The position numbers and the translations under genes are program-made. The notes beneath the pieces are model-generated. The model saw nothing but the letters and a program-made list of their open reading frames with translations. It had not been told where the DNA came from and ran no database searches. A stretch of 64,000 nucleotides of DNA from assembly GCF_000308675.1 (NCBI RefSeq), contig NZ_BAGE01000031.1, positions 1 to 64,000 on the forward strand, read 5' to 3'. Source of the stretch: Nocardia paucivorans NBRC 100373 (GTDB taxonomy: Bacteria; Actinomycetota; Actinomycetes; Mycobacteriales; Mycobacteriaceae). The first letter of the stretch is position 1; every line of letters starts with the position of its first letter. Shown here piece after piece: positions 27,306-36,994 of the stretch.

Positions 27306-27749
27306 TCAGAACACCAGCCCCGAGGCCAGGTCCGGCAGATCCAGTGCCTCGATGGCCTCCTGCCGGACATCGGGACATGCCTCGGTGGTCACCCGGTCCA
27401 CCAGAGGCTTGTCGGCCAACACCTGGCCATTGATGGCGCCGTTGGTGAGCGCCCATTCGTGCACCATCGCGTTCAACCCCACCCGGCCGATGGTCGGACC
27501 CTGGACCCGCCAGTTGGACAGCTCCGGGCGCATCATGTCGCAGAGGTTCCGCGCGGCCTGCTCGGATACCTGGGCCGATGTTTCCGGCGCGGAGGAGGTC
27601 TGCGGCGAGGAGGAGACGCCGGTGCCCGGCGCGGCGGTCGTCGACTCCGCCCCTGTATCGCTCCCGGAACCGCACGCGGCCAGTGCGGCGACCCCGCACA
27701 CCCCCGCGACCATCAGTGCGCAACGTGAAATCCAACTGCGTTCCCGCAT
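27306..27749 (-). CDS. Hypothetical lipoprotein
   Basis: A 147-residue precursor with a signal peptide ending in the lipobox LAACGS near residue 25. It is followed by a Ser/Thr-rich linker (about 28-58) and a small domain of about 85 residues that contains LCDMMRPELSNWRVQGP. ATG 27749 begins just before the signal peptide, with AGAGGT upstream. It is anchored outside the membrane and coexpressed with pip and the CHAD gene. Function unknown. Confidence 0.8.
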   Translation of the reverse strand: MRERSWISRCALMVAGVCGVAALAACGSGSDTGAESTTAAPGTGVSSSPQTSSAPETSAQVSEQAARNLCDMMRPELSNWRVQGPTIGRVGLNAMVHEWALTNGAINGQVLADKPLVDRVTTEACPDVRQEAIEALDLPDLASGLVF

Positions 27750-27938
27750 GAGTACCTCTGCTCGAGTCGATAACGTCGCCACCGAGTCTGCCATTTTTCC
27801 CGCCACCGGGAATCGGCCCCCGTGGTATGCGTCGAGGGGCGAGTGGCTCACGGGACGGCCGATACGGGATGTATCGGGCCGAACCCGTGGTGGGCCGCGT
27901 CATCGGCGCGAACATCTCACGGGTTCGGCGGTGGGGTG

Positions 27939-28796
27939 TCAGAAGCAGTGCTCGGGAGCCGGGAAGGTGCCACGACGGACCTCCTCGGCGAACGCGGCGG
28001 CGGCGGTGCGCAATTCGTCACCCACATTGGCGAATCGCTTGACGAACTTGGCCGTCCGTCCACTGGTGTAGCCGGCCATGTCCTGCCAGACCAGCACCTG
28101 GGCGTCGCAGTCGGGGCCCGCGCCGATACCGATGGTCGGAATGGTCAGCTTGCGGGTCACCTGGGCCGCCAACTCGGCGGGCACCATCTCCATCACCACC
28201 GAGAACGCGCCCGCCTCCTGGACGGCGATGGCATCGGCGATGAGGCCCTCGGCGCCTTCGCCGCGACCCTGTACGCGGAAGCCACCGAGGGTGTTGACGC
28301 TTTGCGGGGTGAAGCCGATATGTGCCATCACCGGGATGCCCGCGGCGGTGAGCAGTGCGATCTGTTCGGCGACCCGCTCTCCGCCTTCCAGTTTCACCGC
28401 GTGCGCTCCGCCTTCCTTCAGGAAGCGGGTAGCGGTGTCCAATGCCTGTTGTGGGGAGCGCTCATAGCTGCCGAACGGCAGGTCGGCCACCACCAGTGCG
28501 TGCGGTGCGCCCCGCACCACGCCGCGGACCAGCGGGATCAGTTCATCGGCGGTGATCGGCACGGTGGTGTCGTAGCCGTACACCACATTGGCGGCGGAGT
28601 CGCCGACCAACAGCACCGGGATACCGGCCTCTTCGAACAGCCGGGCGGTGGAGTAGTCGTAGGCGGTCAGCACGGACCAGCGTTCACCCGTCGCCTTCAT
28701 CTGCTGTAGATGGTGGACGCGGGTGGTACGTCGGGTCGGTGTCGCCGTGGGGGCGGCACCGTAGGCAGGGGTTTCGGATGTCGTGGGCTCGGACAT
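27939..28796 (-). CDS. panB: 3-methyl-2-oxobutanoate hydroxymethyltransferase
   Basis: A 285-residue enzyme that transfers a hydroxymethyl group from methylene-tetrahydrofolate to ketoisovalerate in pantothenate synthesis. The N-terminal [16 protein letters not shown], metal-site [19 protein letters not shown] and [14 protein letters not shown] blocks are all present. About 30 poorly conserved residues precede the core, as in mycobacterial PanB. ATG 28796 has AAAGGA upstream. panC and panD are not nearby. Confidence 0.95.
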   Translation of the reverse strand: MSEPTTSETPAYGAAPTATPTRRTTRVHHLQQMKATGERWSVLTAYDYSTARLFEEAGIPVLLVGDSAANVVYGYDTTVPITADELIPLVRGVVRGAPHALVVADLPFGSYERSPQQALDTATRFLKEGGAHAVKLEGGERVAEQIALLTAAGIPVMAHIGFTPQSVNTLGGFRVQGRGEGAEGLIADAIAVQEAGAFSVVMEMVPAELAAQVTRKLTIPTIGIGAGPDCDAQVLVWQDMAGYTSGRTAKFVKRFANVGDELRTAAAAFAEEVRRGTFPAPEHCF

Positions 28797-29024
28797 CGTC
28801 GTCCTTTCGTCTCCTCGAGGCCCGTCGCGGGTCCCCGGGTCGGGTTGACGCCTCCAGTGTGCACCCCTGCGTCGACACGCTTAAGAGCCGTACCTCGTGC
28901 GGTTGGTCACAGTGCCGCCGCGTATCCCTCCACCGCCGTGCTCCGGTGCTCACATGTATCGACACCACCACAGTGCGCGATGGTGCCCGAAAGGGCTGTG
29001 AGGGCGAAGTGGGAATATGAGCCC

Positions 29025-30569
29025 ATGCGGTTGAAACTGGGTCCGGCCGCCGTGGCTCTGGCGCTGATGGTGCTCTGCTGGGTAGGCGCGGTGGGGTGTG
29101 TGTCGAGGGGAGGTGACCAACAGGACTCGGTGCTCGATTCGGTTCCGGCCGAGTTGATGCGGTTCTATACACAGATCCCGCAGTGGGGAGCCTGCGACGG
29201 CTATACGGCACCGCAGGAACGGCTGGCGCCGAAGGCCGAATGCACCCGGATCACCGTTCCGGTGGACTATGCGAAGCCGGATGGGGCCACGGCGCAGATC
29301 GCCCTGTCCCGCCTGCCGGCGGAAGGGCGGCGCATCGGATCGTTGCTGATCAACCCCGGCGGACCCGGTTTGTCCGGGCTGTCCACGATATCTCTCGGTG
29401 GCGGAACCCTGCTGGCGCAGCGGTTCGATCGGATCGGTTTCGACCCTCGGGGTGTCGGCGCTTCGATCCCGGCCATCACATGTCTGGCGCCGCAAGAGGT
29501 CGACGCCGAACGCGCCGAGGCGCCGGAGCCGAACACCCCGGAGGGGATCGCCGCCGACGAGGCCGAGAACCGGGAATACGCTCAACGCTGTGTCGAGCGC
29601 ACCGGGGCGGAATTCCTTGCCCATGTGGGCACTCGGGAAGTGGTGCAGGACATGGATGTCATTCGGGCGGTGCTCGGCGATCCGAAACTCACCTACCTGG
29701 GCTATTCGTATGGCACCCGGCTCGGCACGGCATATGCGGAGAAGTACCCGAACAAGGTGCGCGCCCTGGTGCTCGACGGTGCCATCGACCCCACCCAGGA
29801 CCCGGTGACGGAATCGCTGCGGCAGGCCGAGGGATTCCAGAAGGCATTCGACGCCTATGCCGATTACTGTGTGGCCGCCGCGGAGTGCCCCCTGGGCAGC
29901 GACCGGTCCCAGGTGATTCGCCGATTCCGCGAACTGGTCGATCCGCTGCGGGACACCCCCGTCCGCACCGCGGATCCGCGTGGTCTGAGCTACGGTGACG
30001 CCATCACCGGGGTGCAGCAGGCGCTCTACAGCGAAAGTTCCTGGCGGATGCTCACCGCCGGACTCACCGAGCTGCGCGAAGGTCGGGGGGACACCCTCTT
30101 GCGATTGGCCGATCTGTACAACGGTCGCCGCGACGACGGCAGCTACAGCAATATCCTCGACGCCTTCAACGCCATCCGGTGCGTGGACGATCCGCCGATC
30201 ACCGATCGCGCGGTGGCGGCGCGCCAGGACACCGACTATCGCCGGGCCGCGCCGTTCCTCGACGACGGTCAGGGCACGGGAGCCGTGGCCTTGGAAGTGT
30301 GTGCGAGCTGGCCGGTGCCGAACACCCGGCTGCCGCGTGCGGTCGAGGTCTCCGGTCTGCCGAAGACGGTGGTGGTGTCGACGACCGGGGACCCGGCGAC
30401 GCCCTACCAGGCCGGTGTGCGACTGGCCGAGCAGCTCGACGCCTCGCTCATCACCTATGAGGGCGACAGCCATACCGTCGTGTTGAACCGGGGAGTGTCC
30501 TGTGTGAACGACGCCGTGATCGAATATTTGATCGAACTGAAACCGCCGCCGGCGGGTCTGCGCTGCTGA
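29025..30569 (+). CDS. caeA: Secreted serine protease/esterase of the Hip1/CaeA family
   Basis: A 514-residue alpha/beta hydrolase of the tripeptidyl-peptidase/proteinase type. The signal peptide ends in a lipobox-like GAVGC near residue 25. Oxyanion motif INPGGPGLSG, nucleophile elbow LGYSYGTR, acid in STTGDPATPY and histidine in EGDSHTVVL are intact. It aligns with M. tuberculosis Hip1 (Rv2224c) through the whole length, including the C-terminal TPP-type segment. Hip1 cleaves GroEL2 and affects the envelope; that function here is inference. ATG 29025 is the start. Confidence 0.9.
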   Translation: MRLKLGPAAVALALMVLCWVGAVGCVSRGGDQQDSVLDSVPAELMRFYTQIPQWGACDGYTAPQERLAPKAECTRITVPVDYAKPDGATAQIALSRLPAEGRRIGSLLINPGGPGLSGLSTISLGGGTLLAQRFDRIGFDPRGVGASIPAITCLAPQEVDAERAEAPEPNTPEGIAADEAENREYAQRCVERTGAEFLAHVGTREVVQDMDVIRAVLGDPKLTYLGYSYGTRLGTAYAEKYPNKVRALVLDGAIDPTQDPVTESLRQAEGFQKAFDAYADYCVAAAECPLGSDRSQVIRRFRELVDPLRDTPVRTADPRGLSYGDAITGVQQALYSESSWRMLTAGLTELREGRGDTLLRLADLYNGRRDDGSYSNILDAFNAIRCVDDPPITDRAVAARQDTDYRRAAPFLDDGQGTGAVALEVCASWPVPNTRLPRAVEVSGLPKTVVVSTTGDPATPYQAGVRLAEQLDASLITYEGDSHTVVLNRGVSCVNDAVIEYLIELKPPPAGLRC

Positions 30570-30618
30570 ATCCGATATCGGATACCGACACAGTCACTCC
30601 ATGTAACACGGATTTAAC
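30570..30618 (+). promoter_or_regulatory. Palindrome and degenerate GlnR-like box before glnA2
   Basis: A perfect 14-bp palindrome, ATCCGATATCGGAT (30570-30583), begins at the last base of the preceding stop codon. GTAAC, six bases, TTAAC follows at 30603-30618; the first half fits a GlnR box (gTnAc-n6-GaAAc), the second only partly. The palindrome is certain; regulation by GlnR is a weak inference. Confidence 0.35.
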
Positions 30619-30641
30619 GCCAGGTGCCTACGCTCGCGGGC

Positions 30642-31979
30642 ATGGATCGCCAGAAGGAATTCGTGCTGCGGACGCTCGAAGAGCGGGATATCCGCTTCGT
30701 ACGGCTCTGGTTCACCGACGTCTTGGGATATCTCAAATCCGTCGCGATCGCCCCGGCCGAATTGGAAGGTGCCTTCGAGGAAGGTATCGGTTTCGACGGT
30801 TCGGCCATCGAGGGTTTCGCCCGGATCTCGGAGGCCGATATGGTCGCCCGTCCCGATCCGTCGACGTTCCAGGTGCTGCCGTGGTCGTCGAGCAAGGGCC
30901 ACCAGCACTCGGCACGAATGTTCTGCGATATCACCATGCCGGACGGGTCCCCGTCGTGGGCCGACCCCCGACATGTGTTGCGGCGCCAGCTCAACAAGGC
31001 AGGCGATGTCGGGTTCAGCTGCTATGTGCATCCGGAGATCGAGTTCTTCCTGCTGAAGAACACCCCTGGCGGCCTCGATCCGGTCCCCGCCGACAACGGC
31101 GGCTTCTTCGACCAGGCCGTGCACGATTCCGCCCCCAACTTCCGCCGGCACGCCATCGACGCGCTCGAATCGATGGGGATCTCGGTGGAGTTCAGCCACC
31201 ACGAGGGCGCACCCGGCCAGCAGGAAATCGACCTGCGCTACGCCGACGCGCTGTCCATGGCCGACAATGTGATGACCTTCCGCTACCTCATCAAGGAAGT
31301 CGCCATCGACGAGGGCGTGCGCGCCACCTTCATGCCCAAGCCGTTCGCCCAGTATCCGGGTTCGGCCATGCACACCCATATGAGCCTGTTCGAGGGTGAG
31401 TCGAACGCCTTCCACGATCCCGACGACCCGATCAACCTCTCGGCGACCGCGCGGGCGTTCATCGCGGGGATCCTCGAACACTCCCACGAGATCAGCGCCA
31501 TCACCAACCAGTGGGTCAACTCCTACAAGCGGCTCATCCACGGTGGCGAGGCGCCGACCGCCGCGTCCTGGGGTCGATCCAACCGTTCGGCGCTCGTGCG
31601 GGTGCCGATGTACACCCCGAACAAGGCGTCCTCGCGGCGGGTCGAGATCCGCAGCCCCGATTCGGCCTGCAACCCCTACCTGACCTTCGCGGTGCTGTTG
31701 GCCGCGGGCCTGCGTGGGATCGAGAAGGGATACGAGCTGCCGCCGGAGGCCGAGGACGACGTGTGGTCGCTGACCGCCGCCGAACGTCGGGCCATGGGCT
31801 TCCGCGAACTGCCCGGCACCCTGGACGAGGCGCTGCAGGCGATGGAGCGGTCGGAGTTGGTCGCCGAAACCCTCGGTGAACACGTCTTCGATTTCTTCCT
31901 GCGCAACAAGCGCCGGGAATGGGCCGACTACCGCAGCCAGGTGACGGCGTTCGAGCTGCGCGAGTATCTGGACCTGTGA
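30642..31979 (+). CDS. glnA2: Glutamine synthetase, GlnA2 type
   Basis: A 445-residue class I-alpha-like glutamine synthetase, very similar in order and sequence to Rv2222c (MDRQKEFVLRTLEERDIRFV at the start). Metal and substrate motifs include EIEFF, HHEGAPGQQE, THMSLF and NRSALVRVP. The segment that carries the adenylylated tyrosine in GlnA reads AEDDVWSL, with Trp in place of Tyr, so it should not be controlled by GlnE in the usual way. ATG 30642 is the start. glnE follows after 47 bases. Confidence 0.93.
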   Translation: MDRQKEFVLRTLEERDIRFVRLWFTDVLGYLKSVAIAPAELEGAFEEGIGFDGSAIEGFARISEADMVARPDPSTFQVLPWSSSKGHQHSARMFCDITMPDGSPSWADPRHVLRRQLNKAGDVGFSCYVHPEIEFFLLKNTPGGLDPVPADNGGFFDQAVHDSAPNFRRHAIDALESMGISVEFSHHEGAPGQQEIDLRYADALSMADNVMTFRYLIKEVAIDEGVRATFMPKPFAQYPGSAMHTHMSLFEGESNAFHDPDDPINLSATARAFIAGILEHSHEISAITNQWVNSYKRLIHGGEAPTAASWGRSNRSALVRVPMYTPNKASSRRVEIRSPDSACNPYLTFAVLLAAGLRGIEKGYELPPEAEDDVWSLTAAERRAMGFRELPGTLDEALQAMERSELVAETLGEHVFDFFLRNKRREWADYRSQVTAFELREYLDL

Positions 31980-32026
31980 TGCGGTGCCCGGCCGGTCCAC
32001 GCATCCCGGCCGGGTAATTTGAAGTA

Positions 32027-35000
32027 ATGGCCCGGCCCCCGTCTGCCCGTTCCGCTGTCCCCGGTGTCGGTCGGCTCGGTTTGCTCGAGCCGACGGCGGC
32101 CGAATCGCTTCGCGAACTCGGCTGGGACGATGTCGAGGAGATCCCGCTGCTATGGGCGCTTTCACGCGCCCCGAACCCCGATCTGGCGTTGAACACCCTG
32201 GTCCGCCTTCGGGAGGGACTCGGAAGCGATTGGGATGCCCTCGATTCGGCGTTGCGCACCGATACCCGGTTGCGGGGCAGGCTGTTCGCGGTGATCGGTT
32301 CGTCCAGCGCGCTGGGCGACCATCTGGTGGCCGACCCCGCCGCGTGGGAACTGCTGCGCAGGCCCACCCTGCCCGACCGCGACGAAATGCTGACCGAGCT
32401 GCTCGCCGTGGTCGCCGCCGAACCCGAGACCGGACGTAATGCCGGTCCGATGCTGTTCCGCGCCGGGAAATCCGGCCCGGAGGTGGTGTCCTTGTTGCGC
32501 AAGCACTACCGCGATCAATTGATGCTGGTGGCGGCTGCGGACCTGGCGCCGACCGTGGAGAACGAGCCGGTGCTGGGGTACAAGGAGGTCTGCGCGCGCC
32601 TCACCGAACTGGCCGATGCCGCGCTCACCACCGCGCTGGCGGTGGCGGTGGCGCGGGTGTGCCGGGACGCGCCGTGCCCGGTGCGGTTGGCGGTGATCGC
32701 CATGGGCAAAAGCGGTGCCTGCGAACTGAACTACGTCAGCGATGTCGACGTCGTTTTCGTCGCCGAACCCGCCGACGCCACCGCGGGCCGGTTGGCCGCC
32801 GAGATGATGAGTGTGGCCTCGTCGGCCTTCTTCGAGGTCGACGCCGCCCTGCGGCCGGAGGGCAAGGCCGGGGTGCTGGTGCGTACCCTGGACTCGCATC
32901 TGGCCTACTACCAGCGTTGGGCGCGCACCTGGGAATTCCAGGCGCTGCTCAAGGCGCGTCCGATGACCGGGGATCTGGAGCTGGGCCGGCAGTATCACGC
33001 CGCGGTGAATCCGCTGGTGTGGACCGCCGCCGAACGTGCGGATTTCGTCGCCGATGTCCAGGCCATGCGACGTCGTGTCGAGGACCTGGTTCCCGAGGAG
33101 CTGCGCGATCGCGAACTCAAACTGGGTCACGGCAGCCTGCGCGATGTGGAATTCGCCGTGCAGCTACTGCAATTGGTGCACGGCCGGGTGGACGAATCCC
33201 TGCATGTGGCGGGCACCGTGGAGGCCTTGGCGGCATTGGCCGAGCGGGGCTATATCGGCCGCGAGGACGCCGCCAACCTCACCGCCTCCTACGAATTCCT
33301 GCGGCTATTGGAACACCGGCTGCAACTGCAGCGGCTCAAACGCACCCACACCCTGCCTGCCTCCGACGACGAGGAGGGCATGCGCTGGTTGGCTCGCGCC
33401 GCGAATATCCGACCCGACGGCAAACAGAACTCCGCCGGGGTGTTGCGCACCGAGATCCGGCGCACCACCGCCCGGGTGCGGCGCCTGCACGCCCGGCTGT
33501 TCTACCGGCCGCTGCTGGAATCGGTGGCGCGGCTGGAACCCGACGCGCTGCGGTTGGGCCCCGACGCCGCCGTGCGCCAGCTCGCCGCCCTCGGTTACGC
33601 CGCACCCGAACACGCGCTCGGCCATCTGCGCGCGCTCACCGGCGGTGTCTCCCGTAAGGGGCGCATTCAGGCGCTGCTGCTGCCGACCCTGCTGGAATGG
33701 CTGGGCGACACTCCCGACCCGGACGCCGGTCTGCTCGCCTACCGACGGGTGTCCGAGGGCCTGGCGGATATGGACTGGTATCTGCGGGTATTGCGGGACG
33801 AGGGCGCGGTCGGGCAGCGATTGATGATCGTTCTCGGCTCCTCGGCGTATCTGCCGGATCTGCTCATCAACGCCCCCGAAACCATCCGTATGTACGCCGA
33901 CGGTCCGGACGGACCGCTGCTGTTGCGCACCCAGCCGGCGGAGGTGGCCAAGGGCATCCGCACCGCCGCCGCCCGCTACGAGGATCCGAAACGCGCGGTG
34001 GCGGCGGCTCGTTCGCTGCGGCGGCACGAACTGGCGCGGGTCGCGTCGGCGGACCTGCTCGGCCTGCTCGACGTGCCCCAGGTGTGTGAGGCCCTGTCCT
34101 CGGTGTGGGTGGCGGTGTTGGACGCGGCATTGCGGGCGGTGATCCGCGCGCACGAGGCCCGAACCGGTGAGCCCGCGCCCGCCGCCATGGCGGTAATCGG
34201 GATGGGCCGCCTCGGCGGTCGGGAACTGGGTTACGGTTCCGACGCCGATGTGCTGTTCGTCTGCGATCCGCGTCCCGGCGCGGACGAGGCGGCGGCCGTG
34301 AAATGGGCCACCGGTGTCGCCGAACAGGTGCGGCAGCTGCTCGGCGCCCCCAGCACCGACCCGCCACTGGAAGTGGACACCGGACTGCGTCCCGAGGGCC
34401 GCAGCGGTCCGATGGTGCGCACCCTGGCCTCCTACAACGCCTATTACAGTCAGTGGGCGCAGCCGTGGGAAGTGCAGGCCCTGTTGCGCGCCCACCAGGT
34501 GGCCGGTGATTCGGACCTCGGCATTCGCTTCCTGCACACCATCGACCCGGTGCGCTACCCGGCCGGCGGTGTCTCCGCCGAAGCGGTCCGTGAGATCCGT
34601 CGCATCAAGGCCCGGGTGGATTCCGAGCGGCTGCCCCGCGGCGCCGACCCTGCCACACACACCAAACTCGGCCGCGGTGGGCTCGCCGATATCGAGTGGA
34701 CGGTGCAGCTGTTGCAGTTGCGGCATGCGCACGAGGTGCCGGAACTGCACAACACCTCCACCCTCGAATCGTTGGGTGTCATCGAGCGTCACGGCCTGCT
34801 CGACGCCGAGGACGTGCATCGGCTCCGGCAGGCGTGGCTCACCGTGACCGCCGCCCGTAATGCGCTGGTGCTGGTTCGGGGCAAACCCACCGACCAACTT
34901 CCCGGACCCGGCCGCACCCTGTCGGCGGTGGCCCGGGTCGCGGGCTGGTCCGGTACCGACGGCGGTGAGTTCCTCGACAACTATCTGCGGGTCACCCGGC

Positions 35001-35038
35001 GTGCGCGGGCGGTGGTGGAGCGGGTTTTCGGAACCTGA
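32027..35038 (+). CDS. glnE: Glutamine synthetase adenylyltransferase / deadenylase
   Basis: A 1003-residue bifunctional enzyme with two nucleotidyltransferase domains. The N-terminal domain (deadenylylase) shows [21 protein letters not shown] near residue 230. The C-terminal domain (adenylylase) shows [21 protein letters not shown] near residue 730. Helical bundles follow both domains. It reversibly AMP-modifies the tyrosine of GlnA in response to nitrogen state. The target tyrosine is present in glnA at 41.7 kb. ATG 32027 is the start, downstream of glnA2 and probably cotranscribed. Confidence 0.95.
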   Translation: MARPPSARSAVPGVGRLGLLEPTAAESLRELGWDDVEEIPLLWALSRAPNPDLALNTLVRLREGLGSDWDALDSALRTDTRLRGRLFAVIGSSSALGDHLVADPAAWELLRRPTLPDRDEMLTELLAVVAAEPETGRNAGPMLFRAGKSGPEVVSLLRKHYRDQLMLVAAADLAPTVENEPVLGYKEVCARLTELADAALTTALAVAVARVCRDAPCPVRLAVIAMGKSGACELNYVSDVDVVFVAEPADATAGRLAAEMMSVASSAFFEVDAALRPEGKAGVLVRTLDSHLAYYQRWARTWEFQALLKARPMTGDLELGRQYHAAVNPLVWTAAERADFVADVQAMRRRVEDLVPEELRDRELKLGHGSLRDVEFAVQLLQLVHGRVDESLHVAGTVEALAALAERGYIGREDAANLTASYEFLRLLEHRLQLQRLKRTHTLPASDDEEGMRWLARAANIRPDGKQNSAGVLRTEIRRTTARVRRLHARLFYRPLLESVARLEPDALRLGPDAAVRQLAALGYAAPEHALGHLRALTGGVSRKGRIQALLLPTLLEWLGDTPDPDAGLLAYRRVSEGLADMDWYLRVLRDEGAVGQRLMIVLGSSAYLPDLLINAPETIRMYADGPDGPLLLRTQPAEVAKGIRTAAARYEDPKRAVAAARSLRRHELARVASADLLGLLDVPQVCEALSSVWVAVLDAALRAVIRAHEARTGEPAPAAMAVIGMGRLGGRELGYGSDADVLFVCDPRPGADEAAAVKWATGVAEQVRQLLGAPSTDPPLEVDTGLRPEGRSGPMVRTLASYNAYYSQWAQPWEVQALLRAHQVAGDSDLGIRFLHTIDPVRYPAGGVSAEAVREIRRIKARVDSERLPRGADPATHTKLGRGGLADIEWTVQLLQLRHAHEVPELHNTSTLESLGVIERHGLLDAEDVHRLRQAWLTVTAARNALVLVRGKPTDQLPGPGRTLSAVARVAGWSGTDGGEFLDNYLRVTRRARAVVERVFGT

Positions 35039-35381
35039 GCCCGCGTTCGTCCCGCTTGGGCGGAACCCGTCCGGCCGGCCGTCACCGGGGGCGCGATGGT
35101 GGCCGGCGCCCCGACCTTTCGGCAGCGTCGATGCCGGCACGGCCCGGTCTTCGCATCGGATCGGCGCGGGCCGGTGATGTTCGGCGTCGAGCGCCGTTTC
35201 GCCGCCGGCAGTGAACGAATGGTTTGCCGCCCGCACCGATATTCGTCTCCGATATGCAACGGGTGCATATCGGCCGCGCCCGAGGGTAGTTCCCTGGTGA
35301 AGTGGGCCCGACCAGCACAGGACTCGGTCCTGCCGGAAAACCTGTCGGGAGTCCGAGCACCGACACGAGAAGGAGGTTTCG
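35039..35381. other. Interval between glnE and the PepSY gene
   Basis: About 340 bases without a supported gene. It holds the 25-bp inverted repeat listed separately and the leader of the downstream gene, which ends in a strong AAGGAGGT ribosome site. Confidence 0.6.
35249..35273. promoter_or_regulatory. Perfect 10-bp inverted repeat, operator-like
   Basis: CCGATATGCA, five bases, TGCATATCGG. The arms are perfect and A/T-richer than the surroundings, and there is no T run after them. The length and spacing suit a dimeric regulator. It lies 109 bases before the PepSY-like gene. The regulator is unknown. Confidence 0.6.
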
Positions 35382-35693
35382 ATGGCTCTCACCAGCGGTT
35401 ACCGCAACGGTGGGCTGCGCCGGTTGGGGGCGGGCACGGCTTTCGCGGCGGTCCTCGTCGGCAGCGGTGGTGCGTTGGCCGCTGCCCAGCCGACGCCCGA
35501 GGAACAACAGCAGACGTGGGAGGGGGCGCGGCAGGTATTGACGGGAGCGACGGTCGAGTCCATCGAAATCGACCTCACCGACGGCGCCCCCAAGTGGGAA
35601 GTGGACGCGCGCACCCGCGACGGCGCCCAATACGAGGTGATGGTCGATATGAACTCCGCCACGGTGCTGTCGATCGAGCCGGATGACGATTGA
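35382..35693 (+). CDS. Secreted PepSY-like protein
   Basis: A 103-residue precursor with a signal peptide (residues 1-35, ending LAAAQ). It has one PepSY-like domain of about 60 residues, with VESIEIDLTDGAPKWEVDAR and YEVMVDMNSATVLS. PepSY domains often inhibit or bind proteases or sit in envelope stress systems. ATG 35382 has a strong AAGGAGGT upstream. It is single and follows a probable operator. Confidence 0.8.
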   Translation: MALTSGYRNGGLRRLGAGTAFAAVLVGSGGALAAAQPTPEEQQQTWEGARQVLTGATVESIEIDLTDGAPKWEVDARTRDGAQYEVMVDMNSATVLSIEPDDD

Positions 35694-36040
35694 GATACCG
35701 GTTGCCGGGCTCACCGGGTCGCCGCGGTGGCAGTACATGGTCGCCCGGCTTGTTCTCGAGTGCCGTTTCCACCGCCGGAACGGGGTGGCACCTCGTACAG
35801 TTGCGCCGGCCCCACGTCGATCGTTCTCCTGCCGCATCGGCGCACCACACTCTGCAGATGGCGGTGGGTCGTAAGGGACCACCCACCACACCGGTCGAGC
35901 AGGGCATACGATCAGAAGTACGGATCCGAGCTCCCGGTCGCGTCCTTGAACCAGTTCACGATGGCGATCCACACCCGACCAACGGTCCGGGATCACTGCA
36001 CGAACCGCCGACCGAGTGGCCCGCTCGATTCGTGGGGATC
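35694..36040. other. Gene-free interval
   Basis: About 350 bases between converging genes. No supported gene. A short stem (GGTGGGT with ACCCACC) near 35870 could end the PepSY transcript. A 16-bp micro-duplication lies at its right edge (separate entry). Confidence 0.55.
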
Positions 36041-36055
36041 TCAATTCGTGGGGAT
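36024..36055 (-). repeat. 16-bp tandem duplication across a stop codon
   Basis: Two adjacent copies of the minus-strand unit ATCCCCACGAATTGAG differ at one base. The first copy encodes the final Ile-Pro-Thr-Asn-stop of the lipase; in the second the T of the stop is replaced by C. It looks like a recent replication slip. Confidence 0.75.
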
Positions 36056-36994
36056 ATGACCCAGCAGCCAGTCGACCACATCCGAGAGCACTCGGTCGCG
36101 TTCCGGATCGTTGAAGATCTCGTGGTAGAGGCCCTCGTAGCGGCGAATGGTGAGATCGGAAGTCCCCGCGCCCGATTCGATCCGGTCGATGCTCGATGGT
36201 GCGGCGATGGCGTCGGCGGTGCCGTGCATGGCCAGGGTCGGCACCGTCAGCCGGTCCAGGCGCTCGCGCACCGTGGCGGCGGTGAGCAGGACTTCGACGG
36301 CGGTGCGGGCGGGTAGTTTGCCGCGGAACACCAGCGGGTCGTTGTCATAGGCGGCGACCACGGCCGGATCGCGGCTGATATCCGCCGAATCCAGTTTCAG
36401 CACGCCGATATTCGGCGCCAGTCGGCTCAGCGCCGATGCGGCCAGTCGCTGCACGGAATTGCCCAGCGGAATGTCCAGCGGCGGCGCCGAGACCACGATC
36501 CCGGCCGCGTCGAGTGGGGCCCGAGTCGCCAGATGAAGCACGATCAGCGCGCCCATCGAATGCCCGAGCACGAACCGCGGCACCCCGGGCGCCGCCTGTC
36601 CCGCCAGGTCGAGCAGGCGGGCCGTATTGTCCGCGGCATTATCGATCGACCCGATATTGGCGCGGGCCCCACCCGAGCCGCCGTGACCGGCGTGATCCAG
36701 CGCGTACACCGCGAAACCGGCCTCGTTCAACCGCTTCGCCACGTGCTCGTATCGGCCCGAGTGTTCGGCCGCGCCGTGCGACAGGGCGATAACCCCGCGA
36801 ATATCTTGCTCGGGCAGCCAGGCGCGCCACACGATTCGGGTGCCGGCGCTGTCGAAGGTGCCGGTGTCCGCACGACCGGAAGGGGAAGCCGACTCGGCGC
36901 CGGCCGGGGTCGCGTCGGTTCCCGAGGTGGGTGCGGCGCTCACCGCCTGCTCCTCGGCGGCGGTTTCGGACTCCGGTGTCTCCCGATCGCTCAT
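36041..36994 (-). CDS. Monoacylglycerol lipase-like serine hydrolase
   Basis: A 317-residue S33-type hydrolase. The first 45 residues are low-complexity (Glu, Ala, Ser, Thr). The catalytic domain begins near residue 50: ALSHGAAEHSGRYEH, nucleophile elbow LGHSMGALIVL, acid in AMHGTADAI and histidine in GLYHEIFNDPE. This is the pattern of bacterial monoglyceride lipases. It overlaps the stop of the upstream M20 gene (ATGA), so translation is coupled in a three-gene operon with the CocE hydrolase. Confidence 0.88.
   Translation of the reverse strand: MSDRETPESETAAEEQAVSAAPTSGTDATPAGAESASPSGRADTGTFDSAGTRIVWRAWLPEQDIRGVIALSHGAAEHSGRYEHVAKRLNEAGFAVYALDHAGHGGSGGARANIGSIDNAADNTARLLDLAGQAAPGVPRFVLGHSMGALIVLHLATRAPLDAAGIVVSAPPLDIPLGNSVQRLAASALSRLAPNIGVLKLDSADISRDPAVVAAYDNDPLVFRGKLPARTAVEVLLTAATVRERLDRLTVPTLAMHGTADAIAAPSSIDRIESGAGTSDLTIRRYEGLYHEIFNDPERDRVLSDVVDWLLGHIPTN

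Noticed and set aside
33305..35392. 695-codon minus-strand frame opposite glnE
   Set aside because: It is the mirror of a well-supported enzyme gene, has no start signal and its product is rich in Gly, His and Arg as expected for an antisense frame in high-GC DNA.
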